64,000 nt of DNA from Neisseria musculi (lineage in GTDB: Bacteria; Pseudomonadota; Gammaproteobacteria; Burkholderiales; Neisseriaceae), in contig NZ_CP060414.2 of NCBI RefSeq assembly GCF_014297595.2, forward strand, positions 2,666,001 to 2,730,000, read 5' to 3'. The notes beneath the pieces are model-generated. The model did no database searches, was not told where the DNA came from, and saw only the letters and a program-made list of their open reading frames with translations. The position numbers and the translations under genes were made by a program. This document shows, in pieces, positions 28,041 through 36,559 of this stretch; within the stretch, counting starts at the first letter, position 1, and each line of letters begins with the position of its first letter.

Positions 28041-28636
28041 TCAATCTTTGGGACATGTTTTGAACATCGGCCGTACTTGCGAAGTCGGGGGCTTTGCTTG
28101 GTGTTTCGTCAAACGCCAAGCCCTGATGTATCCGCCTGAATCTATCAGGGCTTGGGGCTTTATGCCTTTATGGGGCGCTGCCCCAAACCCCGCAATTCCC
28201 GCAGTTTCTGCCGCTGATTGGGCGGCGGCTGAGGCAGATTTTCTCAATTCCACACCCAAATCGGATAAACTCAAACCGCTGCCGTTTTCAGACGGCAACG
28301 TACCGAGACCGCGCCCGATACCCTTGGCAACAGAAGAAATCGCACCACCCCCGGCAAATTATCCAATGTGGCTCCTGCCGTCATAACGGCATGATGCGCG
28401 GCACCCAAGTCATTACCTTGTTTAATCGAACTTCCCAATTGTTCAGAATAAATATCAACGGCCTTTGAAGCTGCACTGCCGACTGCACCCGCAATAATTG
28501 CGGCACAGGCCGTCTGAGTAATTTTTGACGGCACTTTTACCTGATTGCCGTATTTTGTCGGCACAACTTGGGTCATCACGGCGTTTGTTGCTTCTTCATG
28601 CGTTTGATGGCAGATTCGGCCTACCTGATAACCCAT
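28041..28636 (-). pseudogene. Chimeric remnant of filamentous phage genes
   Basis: Nine bases after the coat protein gene, with AAGGTG upstream, an ATG at 28636 starts MGYQVGRICHQTHEEATNAV, the kind of N-terminus seen in small Nf-phage proteins. It continues KVPSKITQTACAAIIAGAVG, which looks like a piece of a minor coat/TspB-type protein. A frame change near 28330 leads into GGAISSVAKGIGRGLGTLPS and a tail that runs to 28041. I read this as two phage genes joined by deletion; family assignments are from memory and weak. Confidence 0.4.
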
Positions 28637-28645
28637 GACTGCACC

Positions 28646-28870
28646 TTAGCCTACAGAGTCTGCACCGCGTTTGCCGATGCGCACGAGCGCAAAGGCAATA
28701 GAGATGCCCACTACCACCGCGCCAATCGCCAAAACGCCTGCTTTCAAACCGCTGATTTCGGTTTTGATGGTTTCCAGCAGATTGGCATCATCGGCCAATG
28801 CAACGGCAGGCATGGCGGCCATTGTGGCAACGGCCAAGCCTTTGTACATTTTGTCTTTCAGGTTTTTCAT
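28646..28870 (-). CDS. Filamentous phage major coat protein (pVIII-like)
   Basis: The 74-residue precursor has a signal peptide ending AMPAVALA and a ~48-residue mature part (DDANLLETIKTEISGLKAGV…). Its layout is that of pVIII: an acidic amphipathic N-terminus, one membrane helix (AIGAVVVGISIAFALV) and a basic C-terminus (RIGKRGADSVG). Such proteins sit in the inner membrane and are packed around phage DNA during extrusion. AAGGAAAAAATC precedes the ATG. It is the best preserved structural gene of the prophage. Confidence 0.85.
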   Translation of the reverse strand: MKNLKDKMYKGLAVATMAAMPAVALADDANLLETIKTEISGLKAGVLAIGAVVVGISIAFALVRIGKRGADSVG

Positions 28871-29022
28871 GATTTTTTCCTTTCAAAGTTTAGTAAGTAA
28901 AAACAGGTTGGCAGTGTTTAAAGGGTCAATTCAAGGCACACCGCCCAGGCCCTGAATCTTTGTTCAGCTTTCGTCAGAGTAGTAAACGTGGTCTTTAAAA
29001 GCACACGGGAATACGCGCACGG

Positions 29023-29151
29023 TCAAGAGTTGGTTTTGCTGTAACTGCCGTCATCGTTTTTGCGCTCTCTCACCATCATGCGGTGGTCAAAGGCGGCGGT
29101 CATGTAAATGCCTTGAACGGGCGGCTGCGGGGTTGGGGTTTTGTTGCTCAT
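29023..29151 (-). CDS. Small Nf-phage protein, probably truncated by frameshift
   Basis: ATG at 29151 with AGGAAA upstream gives 42 residues (MSNKTPTPQPPVQGIYMTAA … NDDGSYSKTNS). Shifting frame at the last codons continues QLLTVRVFPCAFKDHVYYSD to a stop near 28977, so the original protein was probably ~63 residues. It sits between rep and the coat gene, where filamentous phages often encode a ssDNA-binding or regulatory protein; identity not established. Confidence 0.5.
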   Translation of the reverse strand: MSNKTPTPQPPVQGIYMTAAFDHRMMVRERKNDDGSYSKTNS

Positions 29152-29164
29152 GGCTTTTCCTTTC

Positions 29165-30616
29165 TTAAGGCCGCTTTCCGATAATTCCGCGGTTCAAAAA
29201 TGCCCATTTGGGGCTGATGGTTTCACTTAAAACGATGTTGTAATTCTCTTCGGTTATATCGGGTATCACCAATCCCCTGACTTCAACGGCATATCTTTTG
29301 AGATACGGCCCAACGGCCACACCCCGGTTTTGCAGCTTGCGCCGCCATCGGGCCGAACCGGCAGAGCGGAACGAAAAGTTTGATGTGGCAATCTTCCAAA
29401 GGCTTTTTTTGTCAATGGTGGTGCGGATAAGCCTATAGCCCTTGTCTTCGGGAAAACGACTGTCAATATGCTTGGCAATGTACTTGGCGACATAATGCGA
29501 CAAACCCTTGCTGTTGGTTTTGACCGGCAGCAGTTCGGCGCGGCCGAAACCGTATCTGCCCACGTTTTCGCGTATCCGCTTCCAAAGCCGGCGCAATGCG
29601 GGGTTGGCACTTTGGTAGCCACGGGCGGCGGCAAAGTTCAGCCCTCGCCGTATATCTTCACGGGTGTTTACGATTAGGTGGAAGTGAATACGGCCTTTCT
29701 TGGTGCGCCCATACACGCAGATGCAGTGTTTGAAATGTTTACTCAGAAAGTTTGTGCGCAGACTGTGAAAGCGGCGGCCGGCTTCTTTTACGTCCTGCAC
29801 GTCATCGGCAAAGGTTAGAGTTAAAAAGCCGACATGGTTTAGGCCAAATGTTTGTATGAATTGGTGTACGTTTAATTCCAACGCGGTTGCAGATTTCTTG
29901 TGCGAAGTCGAAAACACATTCAGTTTTGCGCTCTCTTTTGCCGCTTCGCTTTCAAACCTTTCATGAAATTTTGGCAATTGCTTGTTTTTACTGCCTTTCA
30001 TGCCTGCAGCATGATTCCCGATGCAGTTGTTACTATTAAGACAAGAAAGCGCGCCGCGCTTCGCGCTTTGCGCCGCTACGGCGCATACATCACAGACGCA
30101 GCCCAAAACGCCCGAAAAAGCGGACGTTTGGCGGTACTGGCGGCATTCGGGGCAGCAGCGGGTACTCATGGACACACCCCCCGCTTCAATCCAAGATTGG
30201 CCGCCTAATTTGCAGGCCGGCAAAGCCAAATCGTGATGGATTTGGCCGGCAAACCCAAAACCATGCGGGCATGGGTTTGCAGGTTCGTTTTTTGTGAGCA
30301 TGATTTTTCCGGCTTCGATTAGCTGCAGATTCCAACCGCCGCCGAAACGGGCGGGGTCGGGTTTGGTTCCGTACGTTCTGCACGCCATCTCAAAACCCCT
30401 ATACGGCCTATGTGTTTTAAGCTGAAACATCATCGTATAAATACGCTGCTCCTGCTTAACAGCATCTTTCAGGCTTTTGGCCGTTCTGGTCGGAAGTTCG
30501 CTATAAATTCCATCTTTTCCGGTTTTCCGAACCGCCAGCCTGCCTTTGTCATAGGTAGCAACTTCGCACAAAGTCGGACGGTCGGAGTTACCAATACGCA
30601 CATAAATATTTCTCAT
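29165..30616 (-). CDS. Filamentous phage replication initiation protein (HUH endonuclease)
   Basis: The 483-residue product has the rolling-circle Rep signature in its C-terminal half: HUH motif in GRIHFHLIVN (about residue 311) and the tyrosine motif SHYVAKYIAKHI (about 375), preceded by VGFLTLTFADDV. An N-terminal part (1-145) without known motif and a cysteine cluster (CCPECRQYRQTSAFSG then CVCDVC, about 153-177) precede it. In related phages the front part may be a separate gene with Rep starting at the internal ATG (MSTRCCPEC), so this may be a fusion. Rep nicks the origin to start plus-strand synthesis. The frame is intact. Confidence 0.75.
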   Translation of the reverse strand: MRNIYVRIGNSDRPTLCEVATYDKGRLAVRKTGKDGIYSELPTRTAKSLKDAVKQEQRIYTMMFQLKTHRPYRGFEMACRTYGTKPDPARFGGGWNLQLIEAGKIMLTKNEPANPCPHGFGFAGQIHHDLALPACKLGGQSWIEAGGVSMSTRCCPECRQYRQTSAFSGVLGCVCDVCAVAAQSAKRGALSCLNSNNCIGNHAAGMKGSKNKQLPKFHERFESEAAKESAKLNVFSTSHKKSATALELNVHQFIQTFGLNHVGFLTLTFADDVQDVKEAGRRFHSLRTNFLSKHFKHCICVYGRTKKGRIHFHLIVNTREDIRRGLNFAAARGYQSANPALRRLWKRIRENVGRYGFGRAELLPVKTNSKGLSHYVAKYIAKHIDSRFPEDKGYRLIRTTIDKKSLWKIATSNFSFRSAGSARWRRKLQNRGVAVGPYLKRYAVEVRGLVIPDITEENYNIVLSETISPKWAFLNRGIIGKRP

Positions 30617-30983
30617 CTCACGAATCCTTAAATAATCAATAAATTAATAAAATTATTATAATTAAAACCCCGCTTTTGCCATCATAACAGTCAATCAGTT
30701 TCTTAACGGCCATACGCCCGAATGTGTCGGCTCCGGACAGGGTTTTATTAGGCGGGACAGGGTTTCGTATAGGAAAATTGACGGTTTGCAGGCAAAGCAA
30801 TCATGGTTCGACTCACGGAATACGCGGACGGTGCAGGATTTGGGAAAACGTTCGGGTTCGGGCGTGATGGTACGGCAGGCTGATGACATTTGAGACCCCT
30901 TTCAAAAGTCGGTTGTTCCGATTTGTAAAGGAGTAGAATGTAAAAATACACCCCTTTTGTTGGGGTGCAATATATAAGGCCGT
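30617..30983. other. Spacer upstream of phage rep
   Basis: An AT-rich stretch (30630-30670) abuts the rep start and could hold its promoter or origin. The remainder contains GAGACCCCTTTCAAAAG near 30890 and a DUS at 30979, and shows no gene. Confidence 0.4.
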
Positions 30984-31310
30984 CTGAAAAACCGATACTG
31001 CATTCTGACCAAGGTTGGCAGTATCAGATGGATTTTTATCAAAAGCAGTTAAAAGACAAAGGATTAGTGCAGAGCATGTCCCGTAAGGAAAACTGTCTGG
31101 ACAATGCGGCCGTGGAAAGCTTCTCCGGCATGTTAAAGTCGGAATGTTTCCATACGCGCAAATACGCTTCCGCTGCCGAACCGGAAGCGGCTTTGCGCGA
31201 ATCTATCCGTTACTGCAATCATAATGGGGTTAATTGGAATGAAAAGGATTGAGTTCTGTGCCATACAGGATTCAGGCTTTGGGAGTCGATTGGTTAAGCT
31301 GTTCGGTTTT
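30984..31310 (+). pseudogene. IS3-family OrfB remnant, C-terminal part
   Basis: The + strand encodes KPILHSDQGWQYQMDFYQKQ, SMSRKENCLDNAAVESFSGM and LKSECFHTRKY. This is the D-E part of the IS3 DDE core. After IRYCNHNGVNWNEK the frame shifts and continues GLSSVPYRIQAL, the usual C-terminus. The left edge is fused to a DUS. It continues the OrfB fragment ending near 26930; the prophage and its transposase lie in between. Confidence 0.7.
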
Positions 31311-31939
31311 TTAGGGGGGGCAAACTGGGTACGTTTTTACTTTTTATTTGCTACTGGATGGGGCTGTCTTAGGTTACCAAAATTATTCAAAAATATTTTA
31401 GATAACTCTAGTAAAGCTGTTGTAGGTAGTGTAAAAATCACCAATTCGCAGCTGTTACAGGCTGTTTTTCTGTTGAGTCAGGGTCATTCAAGTGCTTAAA
31501 ACAGCAAGGCACACCTACTCAATGAATCACTAAAGAATTGATCTTCTTGTCAAGAGATCCCGTTAGAACGTAGTGACCATCAGAAAAACTATACACAGAA
31601 ATACCAAAGGATCAACCTGACTCCAGTAAACCCAATCCTTTAAAGATTGTATCTATTTCTGTATCTAAGCCGCATTATTAGTTTGGATTCCTGTTTTTGT
31701 GTTGCATCAAATCTTCGAAATGAGGTTTTCCGATACAGTCAGAATAGATGATGATTGTGTTTCTGTATTTAAATCCAAAGAGCCAGGCTACCTCTGCTTT
31801 TACTATAACGGACGCCTCAGGCGTGGATAGGTGGAGGTGAGGCTGCGTCGAATTCGTGAGCTACCTGTCTGTATGCCCAGCCTTGTTTGAGCTTGCTGAG
31901 GACGAGTGTCTGAAGTCTTTTGAATATGTCATGACTTTT
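31311..31939. other. AT-rich degenerate region
   Basis: No intact gene. On the minus strand around 31690-31520 a protein-like but interrupted stretch reads DTEIDTIFKGLGLLESG, stop, SFGISVYSFSDGHYVLTGSL, DKKINSLVIH, stop. It is not recognised. The rest shows nothing. Confidence 0.4.
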
Positions 31940-32040
31940 TTGTATTCTTTTTTTAAGTTGTTTGGCTATATTAAAACAATGGCTGAATACGACTTTAACT
32001 TTGTAACAGGTGCACCTAAATCACAACTGACAGGATTATA
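31940..32040 (+). pseudogene. Short IS21 istB fragment
   Basis: LFGYIKTMAEYDFNFVTGAP then KSQLTGL matches the IstB segment preserved at 26350-26420 on the opposite strand (KTMTEYGFNFATGAP). Only this fragment remains. Confidence 0.5.
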
Positions 32041-32210
32041 GGGTATTCAGAAAAAACTGAAACTGCTACACGGCTTTGTAAGCCGTAGCTGCAAATTGAA
32101 GCAGTTTTCGTTGAGTAGGTTTGCGTAGCTTGCAATGGGGTATCTTCGTTTTTGAGTGTAGCCTAACTATTAATCTACGTCAGCAATGAGGTAGACAGCC
32201 TGTTGAACGA

Positions 32211-33989
32211 TCAGGCATCGGCGTTGCTTGTTAAGGCGGTGGTTTGATCGGGGTGGAAACGGGCGGATTGGGGGTAGGGGAAGAAATCGTCATACAGCCC
32301 TTTTTGCAGTCGTTCTTTTTTTTCCTGCCAGAATTCGGGGGTGAGCAGCTCGCGGTGGTGTTGTAGAAACACTTGCCGCACATCGGGTTCGCCGAGCAGG
32401 AACGGGCCGAATTCTTCGGGGAATACATCGCCTTTATTGACGGGATACCAAACTTCGCCCGACATTTCGTATTCGGGGTTGGGCGCGGGCGGGATTTTGC
32501 GGAAATTGCAGTCGGTCATGTATTCGATTTCATCGTAATCATAAAAAATCACGCGGCCGAAACGGGTCATGCCGAAGTTTTTGTAGAGCATATCGCCGGG
32601 AAAGATGTTGGCCGAGGCCAGCTCTTTGAGTGCGCAGCCGTAGTCGATAACGGCGGCGGCTTTCTCAGCGGGGGAGGCCTGCTGCATAAAGAGGTTGAGC
32701 GGTTTGAGGCGGTATTCGACATAAACGTGTTTGATAATGGCCCATTCTTCGTTTTCTTCAAATTGGCTTGGGGCAAGGGTGCGCATTTCGTTGAGAAATG
32801 CTTCGTGGCAGCGCGATTTGGGCAGGGCAACGTTGGAAAATTCCAGCGTGTCGGCCATGCGCCCGACACGGTCGTGTTTTTTCACCAACAGGTATTTTTG
32901 GCGCACGTATTCGCGGTCGAAGTCTTTGTTGGGGCCGAATGTGTCTTTAATCACTTTGAACACATAGGGAAACGAGGGCAGCGTAAACACGCTCATCACC
33001 AGCCCTTTCACGCCGGGGGCGGGAATGAATTTGTCGTGCGAGTATTCGAGGTGTTGGGCAAACTCGCGCCACCAGATGTTTTTGCCCTGTTTTTGCAGGC
33101 CGACCATGGTGTAAAGGTCGCCGGGAGCGCGCATCGGCAGCATATCGTGCAGAAAGCGGATGTAGCCGCTGGGCACGGGCATATCCGCTAGAAAATAAGC
33201 GCGGGCAAACGAAAACAGCACGGCAATCTGGGCGGCCTCAAACAGGGCGGCATCCACTTTCAGACGGCCTGTGGTTTCATCGTGCAGCACGGCCAGTGCA
33301 AACGGGTGGCGCACGGCGCCGTTGATAATCTGCCCGAAAATATAGGCACCTTTGTTGCGGTAAAACGGTGAGTTGAGTACGCGCACATGCAGGTTCATTT
33401 CCTGCGGCGGCCACTCTGCCTGAAAATACCGGCGTGCGGCACGCAGGATATTGGCGATGTCGCGGTCGGGCGAGGCAAACGGAACGCTCCAGCCGAAATG
33501 GTGCAGAATATTGCGCAGACAGCCGCGCAGCCCCTGCGATCCGGGGTAAAACGGGCGGAACACGGGCGGGTCGGAATCGATGTATTCGGTGCTGGTGGAG
33601 GGCTTTACAAAGATAAACTGGTTGTTGAAATATGCTTTGTCCAACAGTTTGGTGGAAACCGAATTGAAAAAAGTTTCGGCCAGCTCGGGTTGTTTGTGGT
33701 TGACGAGCAGGGCGATATATTCGGTTTTGGCCGCCGCCCACACTTCATCGTTCAGGACTGCTGCGGCGTGTTTTGCGCGCAGGGTTTCAACGGCTTCGTG
33801 CACGCGCTGGTCGTACATCTGAATGCGCTCGGCCACCAGGTCTTGAATACCGCGCCAGTTTTTCTGCTCGAAAAGTTGTTTGGCGCGCCGGGTAACTTCG
33901 CGAAACAGGCGGTAGTGTTTGTTGAAACCTTCGAGCATGGTTCCAGCCACTTCCCGCCCCAGTTGTTGTTGGGTAGGTTGTCGGGGCAT
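32211..33989 (-). CDS. aceK: Isocitrate dehydrogenase kinase/phosphatase AceK
   Basis: AceK phosphorylates and dephosphorylates isocitrate dehydrogenase, switching carbon between the TCA cycle and the glyoxylate bypass. The 592-residue protein has the regulatory N-terminal helices and a kinase-like C-terminal domain. Visible motifs are the ATP-binding region (APGVKGLVMSVFTLPSFPYV, FKVIKDTF) and the catalytic aspartate segment FPGDMLYKNFGMTRFGRV followed by FYDYDEIEYMTDCNF. Length agrees with E. coli AceK (about 578). No aceA or aceB lies nearby. It stands alone, leftward, bordering the mobile-element island. Confidence 0.93.
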   Translation of the reverse strand: MPRQPTQQQLGREVAGTMLEGFNKHYRLFREVTRRAKQLFEQKNWRGIQDLVAERIQMYDQRVHEAVETLRAKHAAAVLNDEVWAAAKTEYIALLVNHKQPELAETFFNSVSTKLLDKAYFNNQFIFVKPSTSTEYIDSDPPVFRPFYPGSQGLRGCLRNILHHFGWSVPFASPDRDIANILRAARRYFQAEWPPQEMNLHVRVLNSPFYRNKGAYIFGQIINGAVRHPFALAVLHDETTGRLKVDAALFEAAQIAVLFSFARAYFLADMPVPSGYIRFLHDMLPMRAPGDLYTMVGLQKQGKNIWWREFAQHLEYSHDKFIPAPGVKGLVMSVFTLPSFPYVFKVIKDTFGPNKDFDREYVRQKYLLVKKHDRVGRMADTLEFSNVALPKSRCHEAFLNEMRTLAPSQFEENEEWAIIKHVYVEYRLKPLNLFMQQASPAEKAAAVIDYGCALKELASANIFPGDMLYKNFGMTRFGRVIFYDYDEIEYMTDCNFRKIPPAPNPEYEMSGEVWYPVNKGDVFPEEFGPFLLGEPDVRQVFLQHHRELLTPEFWQEKKERLQKGLYDDFFPYPQSARFHPDQTTALTSNADA

Positions 33990-34541
33990 TTGGTGATTCC
34001 TTTGCAGACAGAGCCGTTGTGCGGTCGGTTTGTAGTTTTATGTAACCTTATGATGTTTTAGGCGGTTTGGCAAGTGTGAAAGTGTTTGGGTGAGAGGGTA
34101 TGGGCCGGGAAATCTTGCAAAAATGCCCTCATGCCGTCTGAAAGGCTTCAATGCCGTTATCGGCTGCGCCGGCCCGCTGTGTCCGTTCCCCCTCTCATGG
34201 GAGAAAGTTCGGATAAAAATATTAAACAAATATCGGAATACCCAACCGCCGTTATTTCTGCCTGCGCGGGGTGCAGCCGATAACGGCAAATAAACGTATG
34301 ATGGTGTTTTCGGACTCTGCAAAGGCGTCAGGCCGTCTGAACATGGTTTCAGACGGCCTGACGGTTTATATGATGGCAGGCTTGCTCCGCTTATCGCAGG
34401 CCTGCTGTATTTCCGTTGCGGCGGCGCGCACTTAGTTTAAAGAAAGCGGTTTGGCAAACTGCCGGAGCGGCAGTCGGGCAGGTTTCGTGCAGCTTCGCTG
34501 CCTGTTGTTGCTTGATGCGGTATTTGCGGCACAAGAGCGCG
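33990..34541. other. Spacer aceK-coaD with DUS pair
   Basis: Contains an ATGCCGTCTGAA (AT-DUS form) near 34130 and a perfect DUS-pair hairpin with extended arms (CGTCAGGCCGTCTGAA and complement, 34326-34363). The latter is a likely terminator for leftward coaD transcription, although the stop codon is ~180 bp away. No gene seen. Confidence 0.5.
34326..34363 (-). terminator. DUS-pair hairpin downstream of coaD
   Basis: Perfect 16-bp inverted repeat around a CATGG-type loop. Confidence 0.55.
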
Positions 34542-35051
34542 TTAAGGGCTTTGGTTGTCTTGCAGGATTTTGTCGTACACAGCCACGGGCACATAACGCC
34601 GTATCATGTCGCGCCAGCCGTCGGGGCCGACCATGCCTTTAACCATGGTGGAGGAAACTTCGGCAAATTCGCGCGGCGGCATCAGAAACACCGTGGCGAT
34701 GTCGGGGTGCAGATCAGAATTGATATAGCGTATGGTGCGTTCGTATTCATAGTCGGAAGCCGTGCGTATACCGCGCACAATGAATTTGGCGCCGACACTG
34801 TGGGCATAATTGACCAAAAACTGGTTTTCAAACGCAGTGATGCGTACATTGGAAAACCCGCTGGAGATGGCTTCGAGCATGGCGCGGCGTTCGGCCACGG
34901 TGTAGGTGCTTTTTTTGTCGGGGTTCACGCCGATGGAGACGATTAATTCGTCAAACAGGGCTTGCGCTTCGCGTATCATCCACAAATGGCCGTTGGTCGG
35001 GGGGTCGAAACTGCCGGCGTAAACGGCGCGGCGCAGGGGGCGGGTGTTCAT
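34542..35051 (-). CDS. coaD: Phosphopantetheine adenylyltransferase
   Basis: CoaD transfers AMP from ATP to 4'-phosphopantetheine, the penultimate step of coenzyme A synthesis. The 169-residue enzyme has the nucleotidyltransferase motif [11 protein letters not shown] (TxGH type), [14 protein letters not shown] and [10 protein letters not shown]. Start ATG at 35051 gives the canonical N-terminus [19 protein letters not shown]; a longer open frame upstream crosses a C10 tract and is not protein-like. The enzyme forms hexamers in other bacteria. Confidence 0.93.
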   Translation of the reverse strand: MNTRPLRRAVYAGSFDPPTNGHLWMIREAQALFDELIVSIGVNPDKKSTYTVAERRAMLEAISSGFSNVRITAFENQFLVNYAHSVGAKFIVRGIRTASDYEYERTIRYINSDLHPDIATVFLMPPREFAEVSSTMVKGMVGPDGWRDMIRRYVPVAVYDKILQDNQSP

Positions 35052-35290
35052 AGGCAATATGGCGGGGTTGTGCGCTAAGGCGGGATGCCCGGCAGGATAA
35101 AGGCTTGGGGGGGGGGATGTCAAAGAAAAGGCGGTTTGATAGCCGTTGCCGGCGTGATGCGGGAAACGGGCAGGGGCTTGTTTTGCGGAACGGTCTGAAA
35201 ACAGGGGATGCGGCAGTTTGGGTGCTGTGTTTTTTGCGTGCGGTGTTTTCTGAAGGCGGGTAAAAACGATAAAAATAACGGCAAAACGTT

Positions 35291-35325
35291 AAAAGGCCGT
35301 CTGAAAGATATTGTTCAGACGGCCC
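35291..35325. terminator. DUS-pair hairpin
   Basis: AAGGCCGTCTGAA and TTCAGACGGCC flank a short loop between coaD's upstream region and the MITE-like copy. Confidence 0.5.
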
Positions 35326-35344
35326 CGGGTGCAGCAAACCCCGC

Positions 35345-35503
35345 CGTTGTTATACTGTCCGTTGTATGAAAACCCGTTTTGGGGCGGGCAAAGATGCCGG
35401 AAGGCACGGCGAAGCCGCATCGTTCTTGAGAATGCTCGAAAATCACGAAACCATCATTCCAGTAAAAAAACAAAAGCTGTTTGGCATAAAAAGTGTAAAC
35501 AAC
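35345..35503 (-). repeat. MITE-like repeat, copy 2 (inverted)
   Basis: On the reverse strand it begins GTTGTTTACACTTTTTATGC and follows copy 1 (10079-10251) almost base for base through GATGCGGCTTCGCCGTGCC. The far terminal repeat is decayed (GTTGTTATACTGT). A G in place of C and few indels are the main differences. Confidence 0.75.
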
Positions 35504-35619
35504 CCGACCTTTTCCAACATTTAACGCCGTCCTTTCTGCGCAGGCGGCAATAACGGCGTTAGGCTTTTCAGACGGCATCAAGGCTGTTTCTGTAAGCCCC
35601 GGCCGTTTTACCGGGCGGA

Positions 35620-36309
35620 TTAATCTTCGCCGGCAACGGAGAGCAGAATGTTCAGCAGGCTGCTGAAAATATTGTAGATAGAGATAAAGATGGTTAAAGC
35701 GGCGCTGATGTGGCTGGTTTCACCGCCATCGATAACGGTACGGGTCTGCCACATAATCACCAGCGAGCTGAACACCACAAAAGCGGCCGAGAGCGCGAGC
35801 GAGAGAGCAGGCAACTGCAAGAACATATTGGCTACCATGCCTACTATCAACACCACTACGCCCACCATCAGAAATCGGCCCAGGCTGTTCATATCGGCTT
35901 TGGTGCGGCGCGCCAGAGCCGACATGGTGAAGAACACGGCTGCAGTCATGACGGCCGCGGTACCGACAATCTGCGCGCCGTTGCCGAAGCTGAGGCTGTA
36001 TTGCAGCAGCGGGCTGACCAATACACCCATGCCGAAGGTGAACACCATCAGCAATGCCGCGCCGGCGTTACTGTGGCGGTTTCTTTCGATTAAGTAACAC
36101 ATGCCGTAGAAAAAGGCCAATACCGCGCCGAACGCAATCCAGCGGTTGCCGAACATGGCATACAGATTGATGCCGGCCCGGCTGCTGATAAATGCACCGA
36201 GGGCGCAGGGAATGAATGAAATGCCTAGCAGGGCGTAGGTTTTGCGCAATACGGTGCTTTTCTGCACCGCGCCTGCGGTTTGTGTGTAGCGGTAAACATC
36301 GTTTTGCAT
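35620..36309 (-). CDS. Bax inhibitor-1/YccA family membrane protein
   Basis: The 229-residue inner-membrane protein has seven hydrophobic segments after a short cytoplasmic N-terminus (MQNDVYRYTQTAGAVQKS), the BI-1/YccA topology. Characteristic segments are VLRKTYALLGISFIPCALGA and VFSSLVIMWQTRTVIDGGE. E. coli YccA protects SecY from FtsH; other members are pH-sensitive calcium leak channels. Which role applies here is unknown. Single gene; GGAGCCAAC precedes the ATG. Confidence 0.85.
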   Translation of the reverse strand: MQNDVYRYTQTAGAVQKSTVLRKTYALLGISFIPCALGAFISSRAGINLYAMFGNRWIAFGAVLAFFYGMCYLIERNRHSNAGAALLMVFTFGMGVLVSPLLQYSLSFGNGAQIVGTAAVMTAAVFFTMSALARRTKADMNSLGRFLMVGVVVLIVGMVANMFLQLPALSLALSAAFVVFSSLVIMWQTRTVIDGGETSHISAALTIFISIYNIFSSLLNILLSVAGED

Positions 36310-36559
36310 GGCGTTGGCTCCTGTTGCGTGCGTGAAAATAAAAGAGTTTGGATTTTAACAGCAAATCAAAGATTTTAGCTGAAAATTATTACAGTCGGTT
36401 AGTTATTTTCCGGCGTTGGAGCAGGCCGTCTGAAACGGTTGCGGCGGCCGGCCGGAATTAAAGTGCAGGGCGGCTCGAAAGCAAGGCCGTCTGAAACACC
36501 GGTTATCGCTATTATTGGAATGCGGTACAAGGCGTGCGCGCAGCCGCTATTCCACCGAT

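Noticed and set aside
31940..32040. C-terminus of an IS1595-family transposase (KTMAEYDFNFVTGAPKSQL resembles LKECDFHFNFGLPKEQL)
   Set aside because: The same words at 26350-26420 continue directly into IstB sequence (LSFIEKHENAVLPGP), so both are better explained as IstB fragments.
34391..34594. Small gene between aceK and coaD
   Set aside because: The translation has no recognisable content, overlaps the coaD 3' end and has no Shine-Dalgarno.
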